Of a DNA stretch of 37,396 bases, positions 14,790 to 23,084 are shown in pieces. A program made the position numbers and the translations under genes. Origin of the DNA: Streptomyces alanosinicus (GTDB lineage: Bacteria > Actinomycetota > Actinomycetes > Streptomycetales > Streptomycetaceae); the NCBI RefSeq assembly GCF_014650595.1, contig NZ_BMVG01000057.1:1-37396 (forward strand), written 5' to 3'. Position 1 is the first letter of the stretch. Every line of letters begins with the position of its first letter. Below the pieces are notes generated by a model that saw only the letters and a list, made by a program, of their open reading frames with translations, searched no databases and had not been told where the DNA came from.

Positions 14790-17534
14790 TCACAGGAGCC
14801 CCAGCTCGCGGGCGCGGTGCACCGCGTCGTGCCGCCGGTTCACGGCCAGTTTCCGGTAGGCGCTCTTGAGATGGGTCTTGACCGTGTTGACCGACACATA
14901 CAGATCGGCTGCGATCTCCTGTGTCGACATCATCTGCGCCAGCCGTCGCAGGACGTCGCGTTCGCGTCCGCTCAGCTCTTCCACCACCGGCAGCGGCAGC
15001 GGCTCCGCGGGCCGCGCCCGGCCACCGGGCCACGGCGGGCCGGCCGCGAGCCAGCCCTCGGCCAGCGCGCGCAGCGGCGGTGTGCGCAGCAGGGGACGCA
15101 GCCATGGTCCGGCCTCCTGGAAGGGGCGGCGCAGCCGCTCGCGCCGGGCCTGCCGGAGCGCCTCGGCCACGAGGCCGCGCCGTGCGGCCGGATCCCCGGC
15201 TTCGCCCGCGACCTGTGCCCGGACCAGTGCTGCCCGTACGGTCACGGCGGGGCCGGTGTGGTCCAACAGCCTTACCCGGTCGAGGAGTTCGAGCGCGGCG
15301 CCCGGCCTGCCCGCGGCCACCTCCGCCTGTGCGGCCCCCACGAGGCACACCGGCTCGCGCTCCAGTTCCTCTCCCAGCAGCTCGACGGCCCTGTCCGGTC
15401 GGCCCTCGGCGAGGTGCGCGGCGGCTGCCACCGACGCCCTGTGCGCTTCGGCCCAAGGCGATACCACGTCCGTTACGACGGCCCCGCCCACCGCTTCGTG
15501 TGCGCCCCGCGTGTCACCACGGGCCAGGAGCAGACGCCCGGTGACGATGGACTGCCCCGCTCGTGTCACCGGATCCGGTGGCAGGCGCCGCGCGTCGTCC
15601 GCGGTGGCGAGAAGCGCCTCGGCCCGGTCCAGTTCGTCGCGGTCGACGGCCACCGCGGCCAGGACCAGCGAGGCGAGCCCCGGCCCGGGACCCGGGGGCG
15701 GATCGTCGCGGTCCGTCGCGGTGACCGCGGTCAGGGCCTTGCGCTCCGCTCGGCCCGGCCAACCCTTCAGGTAGTCGATGAACGCGAGGTGGCTCAGGCA
15801 CTCCTGGCGCGGCTGTGCCGTCGATACCGACCGGCCGGCGCCGACCACCGTCGTCAGGGCTGCCCTGGCGTCTCCCATACGGCCGGCCCACAACCGTGTC
15901 GCGCCCAGATGCGTGAGCAGCAGGGCGTTCAGCTCGGGATGTTGCGCCAGCAGCCGGCCGGGGACCTCGCTCCGCAGCCTCTCGGCTGCCTCGGCGGCCC
16001 TCTCCGCCCGTGCCGGCGAACCGGTGAGCCGTCCGGCCAGGGCTTCCAGGAGCGCGCCACTGAGCCGGGCCGCGGCCAGGTCCGCCGCGTCCTCCGCGAG
16101 GGATCCGTCCCCGTCGAAAGATCCCTCCCCGTACGAAGATCCGTCCTCGTCGTAGGATCCGCCGTGCCGTGCCAGGGCCTGTGCGGTGCGTTCCAGGCGG
16201 GCCAGGCCGTGGTCCATGTCGCCCCGGGACAGTTCCCGGGCCGTGCGGACGAGTTCCGTGGCGGGGCCGGTGGGCTTGGGTCCCATCCGTGAGAACAGCG
16301 CGGACAGGGCGTCGGCGCGCGGGCCGGTGAAGATCTCCCCGATGGCGAGTTCACCGACGAGGGCGCCGGCGGCGGCCGCCCAGTCGTGCGCCGCCGCCGC
16401 GTGGCCGAGTGTCTCGTCGAGGGATCCCCAGCGCCGCAGCCAGCGTGCCGCGCGGCGGTGGAGTTCGGTTTCCAGGCCGGGAGAGCGCACCCGCAGATGG
16501 GCGTGGAGGATCTCGCCGAACAGCGGATGGAGACGGAACCAGGTGCGCCCGAGATACTCGACGAAGGCGTTCTCGCGGTGCAGTTCGGTCAGGATCAGCT
16601 CGGCGTCGATGCGACCGGTGAGGGCGTTGGCCAGATCCGGGCAGAAGCGTTCGAGGACGCTGATCCTCAGCAGCAGGTCCTGTGTCCTGGCCGGCTGCCG
16701 CTTGAGCACCTCCGCCAGCAGGAAGTCGGCGATGGTGGTGCGGTCGGCCTCGAACTCCTTGAGATACGTCCGGGGGTCGGTCTCCCCCTGCGCGGCCAGA
16801 GCGCACAGCCGCAGTCCGGCCGCCCATCCCCGGGTGCGTTCGACCAGGGCGGCGAGGTCGTCGGCCGGCAGGTGCAGTCCGTGCAGCGCCAGCAGGCCGG
16901 CTGTCTCGTCCGGGGTGAAGGCCAGCTCGGCGTTCCTGATCTCCGTGACCGCACCGGCCGCCCGGTAACGGTGCAGGGGGAGCAGCGGATCGGTTCGGGT
17001 GGCGAGGACCAGGCGCACACCGTCTCGCGCCTGCTGGACGACGAACTCCAGCTGATCCGCGACCTGAGGGTCGCTCACCCGGTCGTACTCGTCGATGACC
17101 ACGACCACCGGCGGGTCCCCTGCGCCCAGTTCGGCGGCGAGCCGGGTGAGGAGGCCCTCGTCGACGCGGCCGGCGTCGGCCGGGCAGCCGGCGTCCGTGG
17201 AGAGCGGCGCGCCGGCGAGGCGCAGGGCCTGGACGAGGTATGCCCAGAAGGTTCCGCAGCCCTTGTCCGCCGCCGGCGCGGTGAGCCAGGCGACGGGACG
17301 CTCCCGTGCCAGGGCCCAGTCGGCGACCAGCAGCGTCTTGCCCGCCCCAGCAGCCCCTCCGACCACGGTCAGCGGTGTCAGAAGCGCCTCGTCGAGGTGG
17401 CGGACCAGCCGCTCGCGATGCAGAAAGGTCAGGGGAACCGCCGGTACGGCGAACTGGCCCCGCGGGAACGGATCCCCCCGGGGATCGGCGTACGGCGTGG
17501 TCGGTGACGGTCTGTTCTCGTCCAGCAGGGTCAT
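14790..17534 (-). CDS. Large LuxR-family ATPase regulator (LAL/MalT-like)
   Basis: A 914-residue transcription regulator of the LAL (STAND) class. The NTPase has a Walker A GGAAGAGKT (59-67) and a Walker B VVVVIDEYD. Next come winged-helix and ARM-like segments (RGWAAGLRLCALAAQ, LLLRISVLERFCPDL, WFRLHPLFGEIL). A tetratricopeptide-like helical sensor region follows, and a C-terminal LuxR HTH occupies about the last 62 residues (LSGRERDVLRRLAQMMSTQEIAADLYVSVNTVKTHLKSAYRKL). Such proteins are activated by ligand plus ATP. The ATG at 17534 is 41 bases after the XRE-PNPOx gene, so co-transcription is likely. A low-complexity linker built of 18-base repeats lies near residue 460-480. It is a candidate regulator of the three TCACCC-bearing genes downstream. 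Confidence 0.88.
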   Translation of the reverse strand: MTLLDENRPSPTTPYADPRGDPFPRGQFAVPAVPLTFLHRERLVRHLDEALLTPLTVVGGAAGAGKTLLVADWALARERPVAWLTAPAADKGCGTFWAYLVQALRLAGAPLSTDAGCPADAGRVDEGLLTRLAAELGAGDPPVVVVIDEYDRVSDPQVADQLEFVVQQARDGVRLVLATRTDPLLPLHRYRAAGAVTEIRNAELAFTPDETAGLLALHGLHLPADDLAALVERTRGWAAGLRLCALAAQGETDPRTYLKEFEADRTTIADFLLAEVLKRQPARTQDLLLRISVLERFCPDLANALTGRIDAELILTELHRENAFVEYLGRTWFRLHPLFGEILHAHLRVRSPGLETELHRRAARWLRRWGSLDETLGHAAAAHDWAAAAGALVGELAIGEIFTGPRADALSALFSRMGPKPTGPATELVRTARELSRGDMDHGLARLERTAQALARHGGSYDEDGSSYGEGSFDGDGSLAEDAADLAAARLSGALLEALAGRLTGSPARAERAAEAAERLRSEVPGRLLAQHPELNALLLTHLGATRLWAGRMGDARAALTTVVGAGRSVSTAQPRQECLSHLAFIDYLKGWPGRAERKALTAVTATDRDDPPPGPGPGLASLVLAAVAVDRDELDRAEALLATADDARRLPPDPVTRAGQSIVTGRLLLARGDTRGAHEAVGGAVVTDVVSPWAEAHRASVAAAAHLAEGRPDRAVELLGEELEREPVCLVGAAQAEVAAGRPGAALELLDRVRLLDHTGPAVTVRAALVRAQVAGEAGDPAARRGLVAEALRQARRERLRRPFQEAGPWLRPLLRTPPLRALAEGWLAAGPPWPGGRARPAEPLPLPVVEELSGRERDVLRRLAQMMSTQEIAADLYVSVNTVKTHLKSAYRKLAVNRRHDAVHRARELGLL
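16101..16160. repeat. 18-base tandem repeat within the LAL gene
   Basis: Three imperfect 18-base units start at 16101, 16119 and 16137, followed by a partial unit. Each opens with GGATCC or AGATCC and continues CCCGTCGAA-like. They encode a hexapeptide repeat (SYDEDG, SSYGEG, SFDGDG-like) in a linker between helical parts, so copy number can change without a frameshift. Confidence 0.7.
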
Positions 17535-17575
17535 GGTGTTCACCACCACTGCGCGGGGGTGCGCGGCGGCACCGG

Positions 17576-18259
17576 TCAGGCCGTGACCCGGCGTCCGGTG
17601 ACGACCTCGGGGTCGATCCGTATCCACACGTCACGCGTGCCGCCCGCCCACGGTGTGCTGAACGACCGCTCGGTGTAATGGCGTTGCTCCGCCGGGTCCC
17701 GCACGGTCCGGGCGTAGCCGCGGACCAGGACGCTCCAGCCCTGGCTGAAGGCGTCGTCGATGCGGTCGATCTCGAAGGCCACCTGGCAGCCGGCCGCGAG
17801 GGAGGGGGTCGCGCCGAGGCCGGTCCGGAAGACGATCGCGCCGTCGACGACGCTGTAGTTGACGGGCACGATCACCGGCCCGGCGGCGGTGGGTAGCGCG
17901 AGCCGGCCCACTCCGTGGGATCCGAGCCGTACCAGACACTCGCCCAGTGCCATCTCGGTGAAGCGGGGCTCGCGTACGGCACGTCCGGGGCCGGGCGGCA
18001 GATCGGCGGCGGCGCCGGCCAGCTCGGTCACCGTGGTCCCCAGCGCCCCGGCCAGTCGGCCCAGCGCGGCGGTGCCGGGGGCGGCGCCGGGATGCGACTC
18101 CAGATACCGCAGGTAGTCCACCGCCATGTCGGCGCGTACGGCCACGTCACGTCGTGACAGGCCGAGCTGGGCCCGCCGGGCGGCCAGCCGGCGGCCCAGA
18201 TCGCCCACGCCCCGCGGCAGCTCTGTCGCCGTGTTCGCTCTCGTCTGCTGTTCGGTCAT
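17576..18259 (-). CDS. XRE-type HTH fused to PNPOx-like flavin-binding domain
   Basis: A 227-residue two-domain protein. Residues about 16-78 form an XRE/Cro HTH (GVGDLGRRLAARRAQLGLSRRDVAVRADMAVDYLRYLES, then LGRLAGALGTTVTEL). Residues about 95-222 form a pyridoxamine-phosphate-oxidase-like split barrel (GRLALPTAAGPVIVPVNYSVVDGAIVFRTG, VAFEIDRIDDAFSQGWSVLVRGYARTV) of the FMN/F420-binding kind. A flavin-sensing DNA-binding protein is a reasonable inference. The ATG at 18259 lies 20 bases after the dehydrogenase stop, and the gene ends 41 bases before the LAL gene, so the three form a likely operon. Confidence 0.87.
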   Translation of the reverse strand: MTEQQTRANTATELPRGVGDLGRRLAARRAQLGLSRRDVAVRADMAVDYLRYLESHPGAAPGTAALGRLAGALGTTVTELAGAAADLPPGPGRAVREPRFTEMALGECLVRLGSHGVGRLALPTAAGPVIVPVNYSVVDGAIVFRTGLGATPSLAAGCQVAFEIDRIDDAFSQGWSVLVRGYARTVRDPAEQRHYTERSFSTPWAGGTRDVWIRIDPEVVTGRRVTA

Positions 18260-18279
18260 GGCCCTCACGCCCTTCTCGA

Positions 18280-19347
18280 TCACGCCTCGGGAACGGCCAC
18301 TTCGTGTCGCTCCCCGCCGAGCACCACCTTCAGCGCGCCGGTGTCGGCGGCCTGGGCGAAGACGTCGTACGCCTCCTCCATGTGCTCCAGCGGGAAGGTG
18401 TGGGTGACCAGCTGCCGGGTCGGCAGCCGGCCGCCGGCGGCCATCCGCAGCAGGGTCGGGGTGGAGTACGTGTCCACCAGCCCGGTCGTGATGGTCACGT
18501 TCTTGCTCCACAGGTCTTCCAGGTGCAGCGTGGCGGGCCTGCCGTGCACACCGACGTTGGCCACGTGCCCGCCAGGTCGCACCATGCGGGTGCACAGCTC
18601 GAAGCTCTCCGGGACGCCGACGGCCTCGATGACCACGTCCGCGCCGAGCCCGTCGGTCAGGTCGTCGACCAGCTGGCCCGGGGCCTCGCGGGCGTCGGCG
18701 ATCGCGTCGGCGCCGAGCCGGTGCGCCGCCTCCAGCCGGGCCGGGGCCAGGTCGACGGCGATGATCCGCTCGGGAGAGAACAGCCGGGCCGTGGCGATGG
18801 CGGCGAGCCCGACGGGTCCGGCGCCGACGACTGCCACGGTGTCCCCGGGGCGTACGCGGCCGTTGAGGACGCCCACCTCGTAGGCGGTCGGGAAGATGTC
18901 CGCGAGCAGGACGGCGTCCTCGTCGGCGAGGGCCGCGGGCAGCGGGTGGACGGACAGGTCGGCGCAGGGGACGCGGACGTACTCGGCCTGGGTGCCGTCG
19001 ATGAGGTGGCCGAGGATCCAGCCCCCGCCGCCCCGGCACTGGCCGTAGGAGCCGTCCCGGCAGAACCGGCACCGTCCGCAGGAGGTGATGCAGGACATCA
19101 GCACCCGGTCCCCGGGCCGCACGGTCCGCACGTCGCCGCCGATCTCGACGATCTCACCGACCGCCTCGTGACCGAGGACCGTGCCGGGCCGCACCTCGGG
19201 CACATCGCCCTTGAGGATGTGCAGATCCGTCCCGCAGATCGTCACGACGCCGACCTTCACGATCGCGTCGGTCGGCTCCTTGATACCGGGGTCCGGGAGG
19301 TCCTGCCAGGACGCCTGTCCGGGACCATGGAAGACAAAGCCTTTCAT
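18280..19347 (-). CDS. Zinc-dependent alcohol dehydrogenase
   Basis: A 355-residue medium-chain dehydrogenase. Catalytic zinc ligands are C38 and H60-E61 (GHE); structural zinc cysteines are C90, C93, C96 and C104 (CGRCRFC, then QC). The Rossmann motif is VVGAGPVGLAA and the ending ALKVVLGG is usual. Predicted to oxidise or reduce alcohols/aldehydes with NAD(H). I take the ATG at 19347 with GAGG six bases before it; a GTG at 19359 is in frame. It is divergent from the STAS gene, with two perfect GGGCC-N4-GGCCC boxes between, and heads the dehydrogenase/XRE-PNPOx/LAL run. Alcohol dehydrogenases of this type occur in OsdR/DosR-linked gene sets and may dispose of reductant under low oxygen. Confidence 0.9.
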   Translation of the reverse strand: MKGFVFHGPGQASWQDLPDPGIKEPTDAIVKVGVVTICGTDLHILKGDVPEVRPGTVLGHEAVGEIVEIGGDVRTVRPGDRVLMSCITSCGRCRFCRDGSYGQCRGGGGWILGHLIDGTQAEYVRVPCADLSVHPLPAALADEDAVLLADIFPTAYEVGVLNGRVRPGDTVAVVGAGPVGLAAIATARLFSPERIIAVDLAPARLEAAHRLGADAIADAREAPGQLVDDLTDGLGADVVIEAVGVPESFELCTRMVRPGGHVANVGVHGRPATLHLEDLWSKNVTITTGLVDTYSTPTLLRMAAGGRLPTRQLVTHTFPLEHMEEAYDVFAQAADTGALKVVLGGERHEVAVPEA

Positions 19348-19457
19348 GGCGTTCCTCACCCTCTTCGCTCCGTCCGCCGCGGGACAGTCGGGTTCCGGTA
19401 CGAGGACCAGAACCGCCCCGCACCTTCAGCTTCGCCAAAAGGCATAGCGTTCCGCTT

Positions 19458-19509
19458 GGGCCGTCCGGCCCTCACTCCCGGCCGGACGGCGACAGGGGCC
19501 GACCGGCCC
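19458..19509. promoter_or_regulatory. Two perfect DevR/OsdR-like boxes between adh and STAS genes
   Basis: GGGCC-gtcc-GGCCC (19458-19471) and GGGCC-gacc-GGCCC (19496-19509) lie 38 bases apart in the 198-base divergent spacer. The second ends 36 bases before the STAS start, near a -35 position. The first is about 110 bases from the dehydrogenase start. Confidence 0.7.
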
Positions 19510-19545
19510 TACCGCCGCATCCGCCCTGTCCGGTTGGCTCTTTCC

Positions 19546-19959
19546 ATGTACGAGATCGACAGGCCCCGCGTGTCGGCGCGCGAGACCGCGCGGGACGTGG
19601 TGGCGGCCGAGCATGTGGCCGGCGGGGCGACCGTCGTGTCCCTGCGAGGCGAGATCGATGTACTGACCGCGCCCGCGCTGGCGGAGCGGCTGGACGCGCT
19701 CACGGTTTCCCCGCGACCCGACCTGGTGCTGGACCTGCGGTCGATCGCGTTCATCGACTGCGCCGGGCTCGGTGTGCTGTGCCGCGCGCGCAACCGGGTC
19801 CTCGCCCGGCGGGGCCGGCTGAGGCTGATCTCGGACAACGGGTGCCTGGTGCGCCTGTTGCGCGTCGCGGGACTCGGCGGCGTCTTCGATGTACAGCCAC
19901 ACCTCCCCCACCTTCCGCCGGCCGTTGCGAACGAGGCGCCGTCGACGGCGTCACCGTGA
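19546..19959 (+). CDS. STAS-domain protein (anti-sigma-factor antagonist type)
   Basis: A 137-residue protein with one STAS domain: GGATVVSLRGEIDVLTAPALAERL, LVLDLRSIAFIDCAGLGVLCRARNR, LRLISDNGCLVRLLRVAGL. In SpoIIAA-type antagonists the phosphorylated serine follows the aspartate of this motif; here that position is Cys72 (D71-C72-A-G). The ATG at 19546 has no clear Shine-Dalgarno sequence. It is the only good start that keeps the whole domain. Divergent from the alcohol dehydrogenase and 36 bases downstream of a perfect box. Likely part of a partner-switching step that links the island to an anti-sigma factor not encoded here. Confidence 0.85.
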   Translation: MYEIDRPRVSARETARDVVAAEHVAGGATVVSLRGEIDVLTAPALAERLDALTVSPRPDLVLDLRSIAFIDCAGLGVLCRARNRVLARRGRLRLISDNGCLVRLLRVAGLGGVFDVQPHLPHLPPAVANEAPSTASP

Positions 19960-19972
19960 CGAGCGGGTCTCT

Positions 19973-19989
19973 CCGTACGGCCCGTACGG
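19973..19989. repeat. 17-base inverted repeat CCGTACG-N3-CGTACGG
   Basis: A perfect 7-base-arm palindrome between the STAS stop and the M50 protease start (31 bases before it). It could be an operator or a small hairpin. I have no regulator to assign. Confidence 0.4.
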
Positions 19990-20019
19990 CGCTCCGGGCC
20001 GCAGGGCGAGGCGAGGATC

Positions 20020-21100
20020 ATGGACGAGACACTGTCCCTCGGCCGGATCGCCGGCGTCCGGGTCGGCCTGCACTGGAGCGTGCTGGTGATCGTCGCCCTG
20101 GTCACGGTGGCGCTGGCGAACGGCCGGTTCCCCGCCGCCCACCCGGGTCACTCCCCCTTCGCGTACTGGGCGCTCGCCGTACTGACCGCCCTTGTGTTCC
20201 TCGTCTCGCTGCTGGCGCACGAGCTGGCACACGCCGTGGTCGCCCGGCGCGACGGCGTCCAGGTCGAGGGCATCACGCTGGGGATGCTGGGCGGTGCCGT
20301 CCGGCTGCGCGGCGAAGCCCCGTCGCCGGCCGCCGAGTGCCGCATCGCCGGTGTGGGTCCCCTGACGAGCCTGCTCACCGGCGCCGCGCTGACCGGCCTC
20401 GCCATGGGGCTGGCCGCGCTGCGCGTGTCGGGGCTGGTGGTCGAGGCGGTGGCCTGGGTGGGCGCGATCAACGTCCTCCTCGCCGTGTTCAACGCGCTGC
20501 CCGCCGCCCCGCTGGACGGTGGGCGGCTGCTGCGGGCGTATCTGTGGCACCGGACCGGTGACCGGCTGCGGGCGACCCGGGGTGCCTCGGCGGCGGGTCG
20601 GGTGCTGGGCTGGTGCATGGTGCTTTCCGGGTTCGCGGACGTGCTGTTCGCCGGCCACCTCACCGGCCTGTGGCCCGCGCTGATCGGCTGGTTCCTCATC
20701 ACTGCCGCCAGCGGCGAGGCCCGCCAGGCACAGATCCTGGGCATGCTGGACGGGGTTCCGGTCCGGCGTGTCATGACACCGCACCCGGCACCGTGCCGGC
20801 GACGGCGGCGCTCACCGACTTCCTGGCCGAAGGGCCCTTCGGCCGCTACCGGCACTCTGCGTTCCCGGTCCTGGCGGCAGACGGTTCGGTCGCCGGGCTG
20901 CTCACCGTGCGGCGGGTGGAGGCGACACCACCGCAGGAGCGCGCGGGCACGACGGTCGGCGAGGTGATGCACCCCCTCGGCGAGGTCGTGACCGCCGCTC
21001 CGGAGGACCCCGTGCTCGACCTGCTTCCCCGCCTGGAGGAGAGCCCGGTACGCCGCGCCCTGGTCCTCGACCACAGCGACCGCGGACGCCGACGGCGGGC
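20020..21100 (+). pseudogene. M50 site-2-type membrane protease with CBS domains, frameshifted
   Basis: The first 255 or so codons are intact: several membrane helices, the zinc motif HELAH (H67, E68, H71) and the second motif NALPAAPLDGGR (D168), as in Rip3/Rv2625c-like metalloproteases, which are DosR-linked in mycobacteria. The CBS region then changes frame near 20788. The first frame reads VRRVMTPHPA and becomes arginine-rich, stopping at 20967. The next frame carries on as TVPATAALTDFLAEGPFGRYRHSAFPVLAADG and VGEVMHPLGEVVTAAPEDPVLDLL. One missing C (GGCACC for GGCCACC) explains it. The C-terminal end beyond LVLDH is also degraded before the convergent stress-protein stop at 21104. Start ATG at 20020 after GCGAGG. 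The protease core could still be made. Confidence 0.78.
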
Positions 21101-21103
21101 CGG

Positions 21104-22012
21104 TCACAGCCGTTCGGGTACGACGGCCACGGGGCATGCCGCGTGGTGGAGCACACCGTGGGTGGCGCGGCTGAGCCGGCGTCCGAGGTGACCGTGCCGG
21201 CGTCGGGCGCCGACGACGAGCAGGTCGGCGTCGTAGGACACGGCGATCAGGGCGTCGCGGGCGTGGCCCTCGATGCTGCGGCAGCACACTCCGAGGCCGG
21301 CCGGTGCGTCCCGCAGGGCTTCCTCCAACGCCTCGACGACCTGCCGCTGTTCGGTGTGCGCCGGCTCCCCGGCGAGCCGCGGGTGCCCCCGGACGACGTC
21401 CGCCCGAGGGTGTCCGGTGCCCGCGTGCGCGGGGCGGCGCCAGGCCCGTACGGCTTCCAGGGGCACGCCGCGCAGCCCGGCTTCCTGGGCGGCGAACCGT
21501 ACGGCGGCCGAACCCGCCGCTCCCTCGCCGACGCCGACGACGATACGGCCGTGGATCCCGGCGCGGGCCTGGTTGTCGTGGCTGCCGCGCAGCACGATCA
21601 CCGGACAGTGCGCGTGTCCGGCGACCGCCAGGCTGACCGACCCGAGGAGCGCTTCGACGATGCCGCTGCGGCCCCGGCAGCCCAGGACCACGGCGAGGGC
21701 GGTGCTGCTCTCGTGGACGAGCCCGCGCTCGGGTTCCTCGGGCAGCACCGCGGTGGTGACGTCCACGCCCGGCCGGCGACGCCGGGCCCGGTCCCGGGCG
21801 ACACCGACGACGTCCTGGGCCATCACCTCCTCCGTCGGCCTGCCGAGTTCCTGGGCGAGCAGGGCGCCCTCGTAGCGTTCCCAGAGCGAGGCGTACACCA
21901 GCCGGAGCGGCGCCCCGCGCAGGGCGGCCTCGTCGGCTGCCCAGTCCACGGCCCGCAGGCTCGGTTCGGAGCCGTCGACGCCGACGACGATCGGAAGGTC
22001 CACGCTGCTCAC
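21104..22012 (-). CDS. Universal stress protein, tandem UspA domains (first)
   Basis: A 302-residue cytosolic protein with two UspA domains (about 6-142 and 156-300). The first keeps the ATP-binding pattern (GVDGSEPSLRAVDWA, GCRGRSGIVEALLGSVS). The second is less canonical (GVGEGAAGSAAVRFA, GARRRHGHLGRRLSRATHGVLHHAACPVAVVP). Tandem USPs are the most numerous DosR-regulon products in mycobacteria. The start is the GTG at 22012. Its first bases overlap the TGA of a 28-codon reading frame (GTGA at 22009-22012), which supports this start by translational coupling. Convergent with the broken protease gene. Confidence 0.88.
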   Translation of the reverse strand: MSSVDLPIVVGVDGSEPSLRAVDWAADEAALRGAPLRLVYASLWERYEGALLAQELGRPTEEVMAQDVVGVARDRARRRRPGVDVTTAVLPEEPERGLVHESSTALAVVLGCRGRSGIVEALLGSVSLAVAGHAHCPVIVLRGSHDNQARAGIHGRIVVGVGEGAAGSAAVRFAAQEAGLRGVPLEAVRAWRRPAHAGTGHPRADVVRGHPRLAGEPAHTEQRQVVEALEEALRDAPAGLGVCCRSIEGHARDALIAVSYDADLLVVGARRRHGHLGRRLSRATHGVLHHAACPVAVVPERL

Positions 22013-22095
22013 CGTCCCGTGCCGGGGCCGAGCGGCCCGCCGCCGGCCCGCGCCTCAAGGGGCTCACCGAGTACCCGTACCGCTCCTGTCGTCAT
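22009..22095 (-). CDS. 28-residue reading frame coupled to the stress-protein gene
   Basis: An ATG at 22095 preceded by GAGGAG at six bases begins MTTGAVRVLGEPLEARAGGG and ends in a TGA that overlaps the GTG start of the next gene. The spacing is textbook for translational coupling, so it may be a true small protein or a leader. It is too short for a family assignment. A GGGCC-N4-GGCCC match (22025-22038) falls inside its codons. Confidence 0.5.
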   Translation of the reverse strand: MTTGAVRVLGEPLEARAGGGPLGPGTGR

Positions 22096-22115
22096 GGTGC
22101 GCTCCTCGACGGGTG

Positions 22116-23021
22116 TCACGCGTGCGGGACCACGGCGACGGGCGCGACGACGTGGTGCAGGACGGCGTGGGTGACATGGCCGACATGGGCACCGAGAGTG
22201 CCGGTGCGGACACACCGTCCCACCACCGCCAGGGAAGCGTCCCGGGACGCCTCGACGAGCACGTGTGCGGCGTTGCCGGCCCGGCTCGCCTCGATCACGT
22301 CGACGTCCGGGAACTTCTGCCGCCATGGACGCAGTACGTCGGTCAGGAGGCCGGCCTGCCGGCGCGCGAGCGTGCCGAAGAGTTCCGCGTCGCCGTAGAA
22401 CCGGTAGAAGGACGTGGGCGGCTCGCTCCAGCCGTGCACGGCCCTGAGGACCGCGCCGCGGCGGGCGGCGGTGTCGAAGGCGAACTCCAGCAGCGTCTCG
22501 TCCGGGGCGCCGGTGTCGAGACCGACCACGACGGGCCGGAAGGGGGCCGCGGCCGACGGGCCGCCCGCGGGATCCGCCGCGTGTTCGTCGGCGGCCTGTT
22601 CTCCGGCCCTGACCAGCACCACCGGGCGGGCGGCACGGGCGATGACGGCCAGGCTGACCGAGCCGACCATGAAGCCGCCGACGCCGCCGAAGCCCCGCGA
22701 GCCCAGCACCAGCAGCTCTGCGGCGTCCGCCGCTTCGGCCAGGGCCTCGGGCGCTGTGCCGCTGACCCGGTCGGTGATCACCTCTACTCCGGGATGGCGC
22801 AGCCGGATACCCTCCGCGGCCTCGGGCGCGATCCTCTCGGACCAGTCCTGTCCGGTCTCGGCGCCGAGCAGAGGTGCCTGGGCCAGGTGTGCGGGCAGGG
22901 GCTCGAAGACGTGCAGGAGCTTCAGCGGCAGGGCGCGCAGCCGTGCTTCCCGGGCCGCCCATTCGGCGGCGGCCCGGCTCTCGGGCGAGTCGTCGAGACC
23001 CACGGTGATGGTTCGGGGCAT
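22116..23021 (-). CDS. Universal stress protein, tandem UspA domains (second)
   Basis: A 301-residue protein with two UspA domains (about 1-145 and 160-300). Domain 1 has VGLDDSPESRAAAEWAAREA and the ATP-binding loop GSRGFGGVGGFMVGSVS; domain 2 has VVGLDTGAPDETLLEFAF and GRCVRTGTLGAHVGHVTHAVLHHVVAPVAVVP. The ATG at 23021 has GGAGGTGGAG in front. It probably leads an operon with the 28-codon frame and the first stress-protein gene, since only 20 bases separate 22116 from 22095. Two GGCCC palindromes 19-20 bases apart lie 63-98 bases upstream. Confidence 0.9.
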   Translation of the reverse strand: MPRTITVGLDDSPESRAAAEWAAREARLRALPLKLLHVFEPLPAHLAQAPLLGAETGQDWSERIAPEAAEGIRLRHPGVEVITDRVSGTAPEALAEAADAAELLVLGSRGFGGVGGFMVGSVSLAVIARAARPVVLVRAGEQAADEHAADPAGGPSAAAPFRPVVVGLDTGAPDETLLEFAFDTAARRGAVLRAVHGWSEPPTSFYRFYGDAELFGTLARRQAGLLTDVLRPWRQKFPDVDVIEASRAGNAAHVLVEASRDASLAVVGRCVRTGTLGAHVGHVTHAVLHHVVAPVAVVPHA

Positions 23022-23084
23022 GGTCTCCACCTCCGTGACGAGGGACCCGATACCAGCGTGCTGACATCGCGGCCACCGGTTCCT

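Noticed and set aside
16101..16160. Possible CRISPR-like repeat array
   Set aside because: Units are contiguous with no spacers and keep a reading frame; it is a peptide-encoding tandem repeat.
22025..22038. Perfect GGGCC-N4-GGCCC match upstream of the first stress-protein gene
   Set aside because: It lies 13 bases before the start codon and inside the coupled 28-codon frame, so it is more likely chance or coding than a control site.
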